Under the pieces are notes generated by a model. The model did not search any database and was not told where the DNA came from. It saw only the letters and a list, made by a program, of their open reading frames with translations. A stretch of 64,000 bases of DNA from Flavobacterium sp. SLB02 (GTDB taxonomy: Bacteria > Bacteroidota > Bacteroidia > Flavobacteriales > Flavobacteriaceae): NCBI RefSeq assembly GCF_009664855.1, contig NZ_CP045928.1, forward strand, positions 3,389,186 to 3,453,185. The letters are read 5' to 3'. Each line of letters starts with the position of its first letter. Position 1 is the stretch's first letter. A program made the translations under genes and the position numbers. This document shows positions 1 through 8,755 of this stretch, in pieces.

Positions 1-231
1 TTGTATTCCGGAACTTACGGAAGTACTCAAATTCCAATAAAAATAACGATTTCAAAAAAAGACAATACATTAATTGCTCAAGCTACCGGACAACCTTCTT
101 TTCCGTTAGAAGCTACAACTACCAAAGTGTTCAAATTTGATACTGCGGGTATCGTTCTTGAATTCAATTATGATAAAAAAGAAATGATTTTAAAACAGGG
201 CGGACAAGAATTTTTATTCACCAAAGAATAA
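1..231 (+). CDS. C-terminal fragment of a protein with a DUF3471-like tail (partial, 5' end outside window)
   Basis: Only the last 76 codons or so are in the window and the frame is open to the left edge, so the true start is not visible. The fragment begins with a Y-x-G-x-Y pattern and continues as alternating short strands, with a glycine-rich turn near the end. This resembles the small beta-barrel tail found after serine hydrolase and beta-lactamase-like or peptidase domains in Bacteroidota (DUF3471-like). The catalytic part is not present, so the enzyme class cannot be assigned. A strong hairpin terminator follows directly. Confidence 0.5.
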   Translation: MYSGTYGSTQIPIKITISKKDNTLIAQATGQPSFPLEATTTKVFKFDTAGIVLEFNYDKKEMILKQGGQEFLFTKE

Positions 232-251
232 ATACACCTAAAATAGCAAAT

Positions 252-292
252 AAAAAAAAAGCTAGTTTCTTTATCGAAACTAGCTTTTTTTT
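252..292. terminator. Bidirectional intrinsic terminator
   Basis: A 9-bp perfect stem (GCTAGTTTC at 261-269 with GAAACTAGC at 276-284) is preceded by A9 and followed by T8. It can end both the truncated plus-strand gene and the minus-strand SUKH gene that stops at 310. Confidence 0.9.
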
Positions 293-309
293 ATCTCTAA
301 AATTTAATT

Positions 310-1695
310 CTACTTGATATTATTAAGATCAATTTCTAAATCTGTCTTGATTTTTTTAATTGTTTTATTAGTTAAACCAAATGGTTTTAATCTATGATTC
401 AGATTCACTAAAATATAATCTTTTTCGACCGGAAATTTTTCAGCTATCAATTTATAATACTTTAAAAGCCTCCTGTCTTCTACTCCATTTAAAGCCTGCA
501 AAACGATATGAATTACCCTGTTTGATTCATCATTAAGGCCGGATATAAAAGCATCAATATAATTACTTTTATTCTCCAATTTTCCCAGTGCATAATAAGC
601 ATCAACCCTTACATCTTCGCTTTTATTATAAGTAAAAGGAACAATAATATCGGCATAATCAAGATTCATTGCTTCTAATAAATAAGTACAAAAACTAAAC
701 GTTTCTTCATCATGAATATTTTCAATATTCGACTTTATAACCTCTAACCAATCTATACTTTTATCTTTTGCATACCAAAATACAAACTGAAAAACATCTA
801 ATAAACTTTCATCTGAATAAGAAATTAGATGAGGTTTTGCACGTTCATAATCAAACTTGGTCAATATTTGAAGAATCTCTTTTTTAATTTCACCTGAACT
901 TAATTTATATTGTTCTTCTACAATATCTAAAGTTGCGGAATCTAATTTTTCCTTTTTCAGGATTCCATTCAGACATTCTATTTTAGTATCATGATTTTCT
1001 GTAGAGAAAAACACTTCTAGAATATAACCAGCCAATCCACTTAAGGTGTATTTAAATAAATCAGGTTGCGTTGCCATTGTACTTTCTGGTATAATTCCAT
1101 CCAACCATCTTTCATACCAATCTAAAAAATTAGATTCAAACGCAAAATATGGCTTTTGCCTGTCAATGTCGACATTCACAATTCTTCCTTTAAATTCACC
1201 ATTTAAAACAAGTGCATGATAATACGTACAGCCCTGCGTACCAACAGGCAATAATCCTGAGAATATTTTACCTAATTCTTCTTCAAAAGCTTCATCTGAA
1301 ATATCTTCATCTTCTTCAATATTTTTATTCAAATCAGCCCAAAAATGATCGGTCATTTCAGGATATAATTTACAATCTTCTTTTAGATACTGCTTTGCAT
1401 TTTCAGAGATAAATTCATCTACATTTTTCCCAAGTGGATAAATTCCGTAACCTGGTCCCGCGGCAGAATCTGCATACGAAATCCCACCATTACCAATATG
1501 AAGTAAAAAAGCCTTATAATCTTCAGGAAGCTCCAGATTATAGTCTTTTTCGAACTTTAAAATTTGGTCGCTATTTGCAGTTTCGCCCAAAAAATACTTA
1601 TGACTGTCTGCACCAAATACTTTTAAATCCTTATCTGTATTTTTTGCTATAAGCAGCTTCTTTTTTATTCTTTCAATTTGATTCAATTCTTCCAT
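310..1695 (-). CDS. SMI1/KNR4 (SUKH) family protein with C-terminal HEAT-like repeats
   Basis: This is a 461-residue cytosolic protein with no signal peptide or membrane segment. Residues about 37-205 fit the SUKH-1 fold: the segment FEKDYNLELPEDYKAFLLHI followed by GNGG is the typical SMI1/KNR4 core, and a WYERWLDGI segment closes the domain. The C-terminal half, about 270-440, is helical with HEAT-like units such as VRVDAYYALGKLE. SUKH proteins are often immunity proteins against polymorphic toxins, but no toxin gene is beside it here, so that role is only inferred. The gene stands alone, with terminators on both sides. Confidence 0.8.
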   Translation of the reverse strand: MEELNQIERIKKKLLIAKNTDKDLKVFGADSHKYFLGETANSDQILKFEKDYNLELPEDYKAFLLHIGNGGISYADSAAGPGYGIYPLGKNVDEFISENAKQYLKEDCKLYPEMTDHFWADLNKNIEEDEDISDEAFEEELGKIFSGLLPVGTQGCTYYHALVLNGEFKGRIVNVDIDRQKPYFAFESNFLDWYERWLDGIIPESTMATQPDLFKYTLSGLAGYILEVFFSTENHDTKIECLNGILKKEKLDSATLDIVEEQYKLSSGEIKKEILQILTKFDYERAKPHLISYSDESLLDVFQFVFWYAKDKSIDWLEVIKSNIENIHDEETFSFCTYLLEAMNLDYADIIVPFTYNKSEDVRVDAYYALGKLENKSNYIDAFISGLNDESNRVIHIVLQALNGVEDRRLLKYYKLIAEKFPVEKDYILVNLNHRLKPFGLTNKTIKKIKTDLEIDLNNIK

Positions 1696-1774
1696 TAACT
1701 AAAACTTTTTCCTTCTTTTATTATAAAGTAAATGTAAATACATTATAACTTTAAAACAACCCATACTACCAAAC

Positions 1775-1811
1775 AAAAAAGCCGGTTTCAATAAAGAAAC
1801 CGGCTTTTTCT
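1775..1811 (-). terminator. Terminator of the DUF47-pit operon
   Basis: Perfect 9-bp stem GCCGGTTTC (1781-1789) with GAAACCGGC (1796-1804). On the minus strand it is followed by T6. It lies 55 bases after the pit stop codon. The plus strand also carries a short T-run, so it may act in both directions. Confidence 0.85.
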
Positions 1812-1865
1812 ATCTGTTTTAAAATGCGATTTTATCTCTCACATTTTACAAAAATCTTTTTACTT

Positions 1866-3206
1866 TTATATAAATACACTTAAAATGTAATATACTAAAC
1901 CTGCCAATATTGCTGAAATTGGAATGGTTAATATCCATGCCCAGATTAAGCTTACAGTAACTCCCCAACGAACGGCAGATACACGTTTTGTTAATCCAAC
2001 ACCGATGATAGAACCTGTAATAGTATGCGTTGTACTTACCGGAATTTTTAAATGCTCAGTAAAATAAAGCGTTAAAGCACCAGCAGTTTCAGCAGCAACA
2101 CCTTCAAACGATGTTACTTTTGTGATTTTAGAACCCATTGTTTTCACAATCTTCCATCCACCACTCAAAGTTCCTGCCGCAATTGCAGAATAACACGCTA
2201 ACGGAATCCATCCCGGCATTACTCCTTTTATACCTAAATCATCATTTGGCAATACAACATCTAACCAGGAATCCATATGTACACCCGGGTTTGTATTGAT
2301 ATAAACCGCTACAGCAGCAGCAATAATACCCATTACTTTTTGCGAATCATTTCCTCCGTGTCCTAAACTAAAAGCAGCAGAAGAAAGTAATTGCATTTTC
2401 TTTAACGCCGCATCTGCCTGATGTAGATTCAAACTACTAAAGATCAAACAAAATGCACTTACTGTTAAGATAATGAAAGCAACTAAAAACCATTTAATAT
2501 TATGCGGATCGAAAGCTACGCTCCAAAAATGTGAATCAAAACGAGGTTTTCCATGTTTAAGAATCTCGTCATAAGGCACCATTAGACCACTCACAAACCA
2601 AACAGTAGCAATCATCAAGGCAACTGTAAATATTTTAGGATAAATACTTTTACGAGAAGCATTTAATAACCAGATCGAAATTAAATAAGAAGCCAAAGCT
2701 CCTAAAAGCGGTGCCAAAACAATAAAGGCAATGATAATAAGAACTCCCGAAGGCATTCCGCCATCTTTTCCAGCCTTATACCAGCTTACAATTTGATACC
2801 AGTAATGTGTAGTTCCGTCTTCACCAACATAACCTGAAAAACCATGTACAGCGATCGCGTGAGCAACTGCTGCTCCGGCAAAACCACCAATTAAGGTATG
2901 TGATGAACTTGAAGGAATACCTAACCACCATGTCAATAAATTCCAACAAATCGCTGCAATAACCCCCGCAAGAATTACCACAAGGTTAATCTCCATAGTG
3001 TGCGCTGTTTTTGCAACAGTATCCGCAACACCAAATCCGAAAACCCAATAAGCCAGAAAGTTAAAAAATGCTGCCCAAAGAACCGCCTGAAAAGGCGTTA
3101 GCACCTTTGTGGCAACAACTGTTGCAATAGCATTTGCCGCATCATGAAAACCATTGATGTAATCAAAAATTAAGGCTAATACTATAATAATTATAAGTAG
3201 CGTCAT
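1866..3206 (-). CDS. pitA: Low-affinity inorganic phosphate transporter, PiT family
   Basis: The 446-residue integral membrane protein takes up inorganic phosphate with a coupled cation. It carries both PiT signature repeats: an N-terminal DYINGFHDAANAIATVVATK segment (residues about 16-35) and an inverted C-terminal copy around SLGHGGNDSQKVMGI. About ten hydrophobic segments are visible. It lies 32 bp downstream of a DUF47 gene in the same direction, the standard pairing in which the PhoU-like DUF47 protein modulates the Pit channel. Length and motifs are complete. Phosphate specificity follows from family knowledge. Confidence 0.93.
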   Translation of the reverse strand: MTLLIIIIVLALIFDYINGFHDAANAIATVVATKVLTPFQAVLWAAFFNFLAYWVFGFGVADTVAKTAHTMEINLVVILAGVIAAICWNLLTWWLGIPSSSSHTLIGGFAGAAVAHAIAVHGFSGYVGEDGTTHYWYQIVSWYKAGKDGGMPSGVLIIIAFIVLAPLLGALASYLISIWLLNASRKSIYPKIFTVALMIATVWFVSGLMVPYDEILKHGKPRFDSHFWSVAFDPHNIKWFLVAFIILTVSAFCLIFSSLNLHQADAALKKMQLLSSAAFSLGHGGNDSQKVMGIIAAAVAVYINTNPGVHMDSWLDVVLPNDDLGIKGVMPGWIPLACYSAIAAGTLSGGWKIVKTMGSKITKVTSFEGVAAETAGALTLYFTEHLKIPVSTTHTITGSIIGVGLTKRVSAVRWGVTVSLIWAWILTIPISAILAGLVYYILSVFI

Positions 3207-3238
3207 AAATTATAACTTCAGAATGAAATAAATTGAAT

Positions 3239-3883
3239 TTAAGAATGTTTTACCGAAATAGATTCTAGTATGTTCGCAACGCTCTTACATTTATCTGTTG
3301 CTGATTCTAAAACAGATAACACTTCTTTATATTTAATAATATTTTTAGCATCTGTTTCGTTTTCAAAAATTTCAAAAACTGCTTTGTTATAAACGTTATC
3401 TGACTTGTTTTCCAGTTTATTAATTCTGGCACAAGCATCTTTTATGACTTTGAAATTCTTTAAATTTCTCAATTCTTTTACTGCACTGTCAATGTTCTGA
3501 CAAGCTTCAAGATTGATTTCGGTCATTTTTCTGATCGATTTTGTAATCTTGTCAACCTGATACAATCTCATTCTGCTTGCTGCTCCGTGCAAATAATCTG
3601 CAACGTTGTCAATAGAAGTAATCAATGTGTGAATATCCTCTCTGTCAAATGGAGTAATAAAGTTTCTACTCAATTCAAGATTGGTCTGACGTGTAATGTC
3701 TTCTCCTTTTTGCTCTAATTCGTCAATTCTCTGAAAAAGAACTTCTCTTTCTTTTAATGGAAGATTTACAGCTTCGTGTAAATTAGAAGCTAATTCAATT
3801 AAATTGCTTGAAGCCTCTTCAAAAAGTGGAAAGAATTTCTTGTCTTTCGGCACTAAAAATTGGAAAATACTGTTTATTGACAT
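3239..3883 (-). CDS. DUF47 (PhoU-like) phosphate transport regulator
   Basis: This 214-residue soluble protein is almost entirely helical and matches the DUF47/PhoU-related family, including the E-K-x-G-E-D motif (ELEQKGEDITRQ) and a later LENKSDNVYNKAV repeat of the same acidic metal-binding pattern. Such proteins accompany PiT transporters and are thought to gate them. It is the first gene of a two-gene operon with pit, and a TAATTTTG -7 element lies just upstream. The ATG at 3883 follows an AT-rich leader without a Shine-Dalgarno site, as expected in Bacteroidota. Confidence 0.92.
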   Translation of the reverse strand: MSINSIFQFLVPKDKKFFPLFEEASSNLIELASNLHEAVNLPLKEREVLFQRIDELEQKGEDITRQTNLELSRNFITPFDREDIHTLITSIDNVADYLHGAASRMRLYQVDKITKSIRKMTEINLEACQNIDSAVKELRNLKNFKVIKDACARINKLENKSDNVYNKAVFEIFENETDAKNIIKYKEVLSVLESATDKCKSVANILESISVKHS

Positions 3884-3902
3884 TTTTATATTTTTGATAG
3901 TG

Positions 3903-3910
3903 CAAAATTA
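3903..3910 (-). promoter_or_regulatory. Predicted promoter -7 element of the DUF47-pit operon
   Basis: On the minus strand the sequence reads TAATTTTG, a perfect match to the Bacteroidota consensus TAnnTTTG, about 20 bases before the DUF47 start. No clear -33 TTTG was seen at the usual spacing. Confidence 0.6.
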
Positions 3911-3931
3911 CTTCATTAATATTCTACAATG

Positions 3932-5446
3932 TTAAGCCATTGTTAACAAATCGTTTTCAATTTGGAAACTATCAAGGAATTCAACGGTTTTTTCGATGTC
4001 ATAATGTAAGATTCTATCCTCCTTAACCAGCGGAACTACCTCTCTGTAACTGCTCAAAAACATCTCGATAAAATCACTTGATTTAAGAGGTTCTCTGTAA
4101 GCAATAGCCTGTGAAGCATTCAATAATTCAATTGCCAGAATACGCTCTAAATTATCTAAAACACGTAACGCTTTTGTTGCTCCGTTTGCTCCCATACTCA
4201 CGTGATCTTCTTGTCCGTTACTCGATACAATACTGTCTACACTTGATGGAGTTGCCAATTGTTTGTTTTGACTTGCAATACTTGCGGCAGTATATTGCGG
4301 AATCATAAATCCCGAATTTAATCCCGGATTATCTACCAAAAATGCCGGAAGATTACGCAATCCCGAAATCAACTGATAGGTTCTTCTTTCAGAAATACTT
4401 CCTAATTCAGCCAAAGCAATTGCCATAAAATCTAAAGCCAAAGCCAAAGGCTGTCCGTGGAAATTTCCGCCGGAGATAATCTGATCTGCCTCAATAAATA
4501 TATTTGGATTATCCGTAACCGAATTAATTTCGGTTTTGAATACTTTTCGAACATAATCGATCGCATCTTTTGAAGCACCGTGAACTTGTGGCATACAACG
4601 GAAAGAATAAGGATCCTGAACGTGTTTTTTCTCCTGAGCAATAATCTCGCTTCCTTCCAGAAACTCATTAATACGCTGTGCTGTCACGATTTGCCCTTTG
4701 TGCGGACGTATATAATGAATCAATTCGTTAAAAGGTTCGCTTCTTCCGTCAAAACCTTCTAATGAAATGGTACCTATTAAATCAGCCAAATAAGAATATT
4801 TGTAGGCTTTTATCAAAATATGAGCCCCGTAAGCACTCATAAACTGAGTTCCGTTCAACAAAGCCAAACCTTCTTTTGATTGTAAAACGATTGGTTCCCA
4901 GCCAAAATGCTTCAAAACTTCAGCAGAAGCCACTTTTTTTCCTTCAAACAAAACTTCACCTTCACCTAATAAAGGCAAAGACAAATGCGCCAAAGGTGCC
5001 AAATCTCCAGAAGCTCCAAGAGAACCCTGAGTATAAATAATAGGTAAAATGTCATTATTATAAAAATCAACCAAACGATTTACGGTTTGCAGCTGAATTC
5101 CAGAGTGTCCATAGCTTAAAGATTGAATTTTAAGCAACAACATCAGCTTTACAATTTCAGCAGGAACTTCTTCTCCGGTTCCGCATGCATGCGACTTTAC
5201 CAGATTTTCCTGAAGTTTGGATAAATTTTCATTAGAGATTTTCACATTACATAAAGATCCAAATCCTGTATTGATACCATAAATAGGTTCAGAATGTGAA
5301 GCCATTTTTTTATCTAAATAATCACGGCATTTCTGAACATTTACTTTCGCTTCTTCAGATAATTCAAGGGTTTTCTGGTTTACGATAATTTCTTGTAAAG
5401 CTTCTAAGGTTAAGATTTCAGTACTTATATAATGGATTTCTCTCAT
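3932..5446 (-). CDS. hutH: Histidine ammonia-lyase
   Basis: This 504-residue enzyme converts L-histidine to urocanate and ammonia in the first step of histidine breakdown. The Ala145-Ser146-Gly147 triad inside GSLGASGDLAPL cyclises to the MIO electrophile. Tyr56 in YGINTGFGSL is the expected catalytic tyrosine, and the SSNGQEDHVSMG segment near residues 410-420 matches the family. Length is normal for bacterial HutH. No hutU, hutI or hutG is adjacent, but a HutD-family gene lies 12.7 kb away. Substrate specificity for histidine rather than tyrosine or phenylalanine is a family-based call. Confidence 0.9.
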   Translation of the reverse strand: MREIHYISTEILTLEALQEIIVNQKTLELSEEAKVNVQKCRDYLDKKMASHSEPIYGINTGFGSLCNVKISNENLSKLQENLVKSHACGTGEEVPAEIVKLMLLLKIQSLSYGHSGIQLQTVNRLVDFYNNDILPIIYTQGSLGASGDLAPLAHLSLPLLGEGEVLFEGKKVASAEVLKHFGWEPIVLQSKEGLALLNGTQFMSAYGAHILIKAYKYSYLADLIGTISLEGFDGRSEPFNELIHYIRPHKGQIVTAQRINEFLEGSEIIAQEKKHVQDPYSFRCMPQVHGASKDAIDYVRKVFKTEINSVTDNPNIFIEADQIISGGNFHGQPLALALDFMAIALAELGSISERRTYQLISGLRNLPAFLVDNPGLNSGFMIPQYTAASIASQNKQLATPSSVDSIVSSNGQEDHVSMGANGATKALRVLDNLERILAIELLNASQAIAYREPLKSSDFIEMFLSSYREVVPLVKEDRILHYDIEKTVEFLDSFQIENDLLTMA

Positions 5447-5864
5447 ATTGTTTGTATTTTAAGACATCAAAATTCAGCAAATCAATATTAAAAAGCAACA
5501 TTTGTTCATAATAATTAAAATTTGCCTCAATTCGGTTCGTCGGTTTTATTTATTTCATAATCCTTATCAGACAAAAAATCAGTTCTTTATTGATAAAAAT
5601 TTCAATCGCAGATTTCATCTTAAAAGACATAAAAAAAATTTCCTACTTAATATATAGGCTAAAATCGTTTGTTTTTTATCTGCTTCCTAATAAAATCAAT
5701 ACCCTAAAGACTTTAAAACCTTCTTAGAAAAAGCATTAAATATATGAATAAGCAACATTTAGAGTTTTAATTTTAACAATTACTCAATATTAAAATGCTT
5801 ACATTTGAATTATTGAAATATTCGCAAAAAGGATTTTCAGTTTTTTAACTTTTATAAAAAACTG
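5447..5864. other. Intergenic stretch between divergent hutH and thr leader
   Basis: About 420 AT-rich bases separate the hutH start from the thr promoter. No ORF with coding character, terminator or clear repeat was seen. Confidence 0.6.
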
Positions 5865-5872
5865 TACTTTTG
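5865..5872 (+). promoter_or_regulatory. Predicted thr operon promoter (-7 element)
   Basis: TACTTTTG matches TAnnTTTG perfectly. Transcription would begin near 5878, only a few bases before the first leader ATG at 5883 and about 37 bases before the second in-frame ATG at 5916. The -33 region is T-rich without an exact TTTG. Confidence 0.6.
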
Positions 5873-5882
5873 AAAAATCAAA

Positions 5883-5984
5883 ATGAAAAGTAACAGCGCA
5901 AAATATCAATCTACAATGACAACTCAATCCAGAGTTGCAATTGCTGCTACTACAATTTCTACTACAACAACTACTACCCCTTAG
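5883..5984 (+). CDS. thrL: Threonine operon leader peptide (attenuator ORF)
   Basis: This is a 33-codon ORF, or 22 codons from the internal ATG at 5916, directly after a good promoter and 185 bp ahead of thrA. The peptide ends AATTISTTTTTTP. It holds 11 Thr in 33 residues, eight of them in the last 11, with Ile residues between. That composition is what a ribosome-stalling sensor of charged Thr-tRNA (and Ile-tRNA) needs. The stop codon lies inside a perfect hairpin (5975-5989), and a T6 tract follows at 6024-6029. The start at 5916 leaves a more reasonable 5' leader. The regulatory role is inferred from position, composition and analogy with the enterobacterial thr leader. Confidence 0.82.
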   Translation: MKSNSAKYQSTMTTQSRVAIAATTISTTTTTTP

Positions 5985-6029
5985 GGGTATACATTTTCAC
6001 ATATAAACCTGGGTTATCTATACTTTTTT
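5975..6029 (+). promoter_or_regulatory. Candidate attenuator RNA structures of the thr operon
   Basis: TACCCC (5975-5980) and GGGGTA (5984-5989) form a perfect 6-bp hairpin across the leader stop codon. Downstream, AACC (6006-6009) can pair with GGTT (6012-6015). GTATA (5987-5991) can pair with TATAC (6019-6023), which abuts T6 at 6024-6029. The first hairpin and the T-tract helix share bases 5987-5989 and so exclude each other, the logic of an attenuator. The helix next to the T-run is weak, so the terminator itself is uncertain. Confidence 0.5.
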
Positions 6030-6169
6030 CTTGAAAGAAGAAAGACGATGGATACATAAAAAACATTTACAAAGAAAAAAATAGTCGCAGTTTTCAGTTT
6101 CAGTTCACCGTTGATAACCTTTGAACCTTTGTTACTCAAAATCTTTGCACATTATTAAAAAATATCAAA

Positions 6170-8617
6170 ATGAAAGTATTAAAATTTGGCGGAACTTCGG
6201 TTGCCAATGCTCAAAATATAAAACTCGTTCTCGAAATTATAAACCAGAATTCTAAACAAGATAAACTAGTAGTTGTTGTTTCAGCTTTAAGCAAAGTAAC
6301 CGATTTATTGCAGTTGGCGGCAGCAAAAGCAGCGGCAAACGACGAAAGCTTTAGAGAGATTGTTGCTGAAATCGAGAAAAAACACCTTGATACATTAAAA
6401 GATCTTATTCCGGTAAGCGAGCAAAGCAGCTTGTTAAGCCATGTAAAAAGAATCATCAATCACTTAGAAACTTTATTAGACGGTTGTTTTTTATTGGGCG
6501 AACTGTCTCCAAGGACTGCTGATACTATTTTAAGTTTTGGAGAATTGCTTTCTTCTTACATCATCGCGCAGGCGTATCAGCAAATTGATAAGGATGTAGT
6601 GTATAAAGACAGTCGCGAACTGATTAAAACCAACAATAACTTTGGTAAAGCGGTGGTAAACTTTGAAGTTTCTAACCAATTGATTCAGGAATATTTTGGC
6701 GGAAATCAATCACAAATCAATATTTTACCGGGGTTTATTGCTCAGACCCATGACGGAATCACTACAACTTTGGGCCGTGGCGGTTCTGATTATACTGCTG
6801 CTATAATTGCCGGAGCGCTTAACGCATCACAATTGGAAATCTGGACAGACGTAAACGGAATGTTTACTGCCAACCCTAAAATTGTAAAACAAGCACAACC
6901 CATTGCAAACATTTCGTATCAGGAAGCGATGGAATTATCGCATTTTGGTGCCAAAGTATTGTATCCGCCGACAATTCAGCCAGTTTTAAGAAAAAACATT
7001 CCCATTTTAATCAAAAACACTTTTGAGCCGGAAGCTGTAGGAACTTTAATTTCGAATCAGGTTTCATCAAAAGATACGGTTGTAAAAGGAATCAGTCATA
7101 TCGATCATATTTCGTTGGTAACTTTGGAAGGTCCTGGAATGATTGGAGTTTCGGGTTCATCAAAACGTTTGTTCGAAGTATTGTCTCAGGAAAAAATCAA
7201 TGTTATTTTTATCACTCAGGCTTCTTCTGAACATTCTATTTGTATCGGAATTTTAAATTCGGATGCTGATAATGCCGAAGCTGCCATCAATAAAGCTTTT
7301 GAAGTAGAAATTCTTCAAAACAAAATTGATCCTGCCATTGTAGAGAAAGACCTTTGCATTATTGCTTTGGTGGGAGAAAACATGAAGAATCACCAGGGTT
7401 TAAGCGGAAGAATGTTTAGTACTTTGGGTAAAAACAACGTAAATATCCGTGCTATTGCGCAAGGTGCTTCTGAGCGTAATATTTCGACTGTAATTAACGA
7501 AAGAGACGTTAAAAAAGCATTGAATACATTGCACGAAAACTTCTTTGAGGAAAACACCAAACAGCTGAATTTATTTGTAATGGGAGTTGGAAATGTAGGT
7601 GAGAAATTCATCGAGCAAATTCACAATCAAAGAAAGTTTTTAAAAGAAAATTTAAAAATAAATGTTCGCGTAATTGCTTTATCGAACTCCAGAAAAATGC
7701 TTTTTGACGAGGACGGAATTTCTCTAAAAGACTGGCAATCGGCTTTAGACAAAGGCGAACATGCTATTCCGACAGAATTTATCGCACGTGCCAAAGAGCT
7801 CAATTTACGCAACAGTATTTTTGTGGATATTACAGCAAATGCAAGCGTTTCTGAAACTTACGAAAAATTCTTAAAACAAAGTATTGCCGTTGTAACTTGT
7901 AATAAAATTGCCTGTTCATCTGCTTACGACAATTATAAAAAACTGAAAAGTTTATCACGTCAGTATAACGCTCCATTTTTGTTTGAAACCAATGTTGGCG
8001 CGGGATTACCCATTATTGACACCGTAAAAAACTTAATTGCATCAGGTGATAAAGTGCACAAAATCCAAGCGGTTTTATCAGGAAGTTTAAACTTCATTTT
8101 CAATAATTTTGATAAGAACAATTCTTTTCACGATGTAGTAAAAGAAGCCGGAGTTCAGGGATTCACAGAACCGGACCCAAAAATCGACTTAAGCGGAATC
8201 GATGTTGCGCGTAAAATCTTAATCTTAATTCGCGAAAGCGGTTACGAAATGGATATTGATGCCATCGCCAACGAATCGTTCCTGCCTGCCGAATGTTTAG
8301 CAACAACAAACAACGAAGACTTTTTTGCTTCGTTAACCAAACACGCTGCTCATTTCAAAAAAATCTACGAAGAGGCTTTAACCAAAGATTCAAGATTGAA
8401 ATACGTAGCACAATTCGAAAATGGAAAAGCAAGCGTAGGTCTTCAATTCATCCCGAAAGATCATCCCTTCTATAATTTAGAAGGAAAAGACAATATCGTA
8501 TTGTTCTACACAGATCGTTACGTAGATCAGCCTTTATTGATCAAAGGCGCTGGAGCGGGAGCAGCGGTTACTGCATCAGGAATTTTTGCAGACGTTATTC
8601 GAATAGGAAATAATTAA
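6170..8617 (+). CDS. thrA: Bifunctional aspartate kinase / homoserine dehydrogenase I
   Basis: The 815-residue fusion catalyses the first and third steps from aspartate to threonine. The kinase domain starts with KFGGTSVANAQN (residues 3-14) and has the GRGGSDYTA motif near 205. Two ACT-type regulatory segments follow at about 315-460. The dehydrogenase half begins with the NAD(P)-binding VMGVGNVGEKF segment near 467 and carries the catalytic-domain signature VLSGSLNFIFNNF. Length is close to E. coli ThrA at 820. It is the first enzyme gene after the Thr-rich leader peptide and is followed by thrB and thrC in the same direction. Feedback inhibition by threonine is expected from the ACT region. 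Confidence 0.96.
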   Translation: MKVLKFGGTSVANAQNIKLVLEIINQNSKQDKLVVVVSALSKVTDLLQLAAAKAAANDESFREIVAEIEKKHLDTLKDLIPVSEQSSLLSHVKRIINHLETLLDGCFLLGELSPRTADTILSFGELLSSYIIAQAYQQIDKDVVYKDSRELIKTNNNFGKAVVNFEVSNQLIQEYFGGNQSQINILPGFIAQTHDGITTTLGRGGSDYTAAIIAGALNASQLEIWTDVNGMFTANPKIVKQAQPIANISYQEAMELSHFGAKVLYPPTIQPVLRKNIPILIKNTFEPEAVGTLISNQVSSKDTVVKGISHIDHISLVTLEGPGMIGVSGSSKRLFEVLSQEKINVIFITQASSEHSICIGILNSDADNAEAAINKAFEVEILQNKIDPAIVEKDLCIIALVGENMKNHQGLSGRMFSTLGKNNVNIRAIAQGASERNISTVINERDVKKALNTLHENFFEENTKQLNLFVMGVGNVGEKFIEQIHNQRKFLKENLKINVRVIALSNSRKMLFDEDGISLKDWQSALDKGEHAIPTEFIARAKELNLRNSIFVDITANASVSETYEKFLKQSIAVVTCNKIACSSAYDNYKKLKSLSRQYNAPFLFETNVGAGLPIIDTVKNLIASGDKVHKIQAVLSGSLNFIFNNFDKNNSFHDVVKEAGVQGFTEPDPKIDLSGIDVARKILILIRESGYEMDIDAIANESFLPAECLATTNNEDFFASLTKHAAHFKKIYEEALTKDSRLKYVAQFENGKASVGLQFIPKDHPFYNLEGKDNIVLFYTDRYVDQPLLIKGAGAGAAVTASGIFADVIRIGNN

Positions 8618-8755
8618 TAAGGTACAAAGGCACAAAGGTTCAAAGGTTTTCACTTTGTCGCTTTGCCTCTCTGAACCTTTAAACCTAAATATAAAAATTA
8701 CGAGCAGCAAAACCTTTGTTCCTTTGAACCTTTGCCGCTCTGAACCTTTAAGAAA
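8618..8755. repeat. Intergenic repeat between thrA and thrB
   Basis: The 138-bp gap carries a direct repeat with one mismatch, CTTTGCC(T/G)CTCTGAACCTTTAA at 8661-8682 and 8730-8751, and purine-rich CAAAGG units near its start that are complementary to the CCTTTG units near its end. The same ACCTTTGAACCTTTG words occur at about 6116-6132. It looks like a dispersed intergenic repeat, not a gene. Confidence 0.7.
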
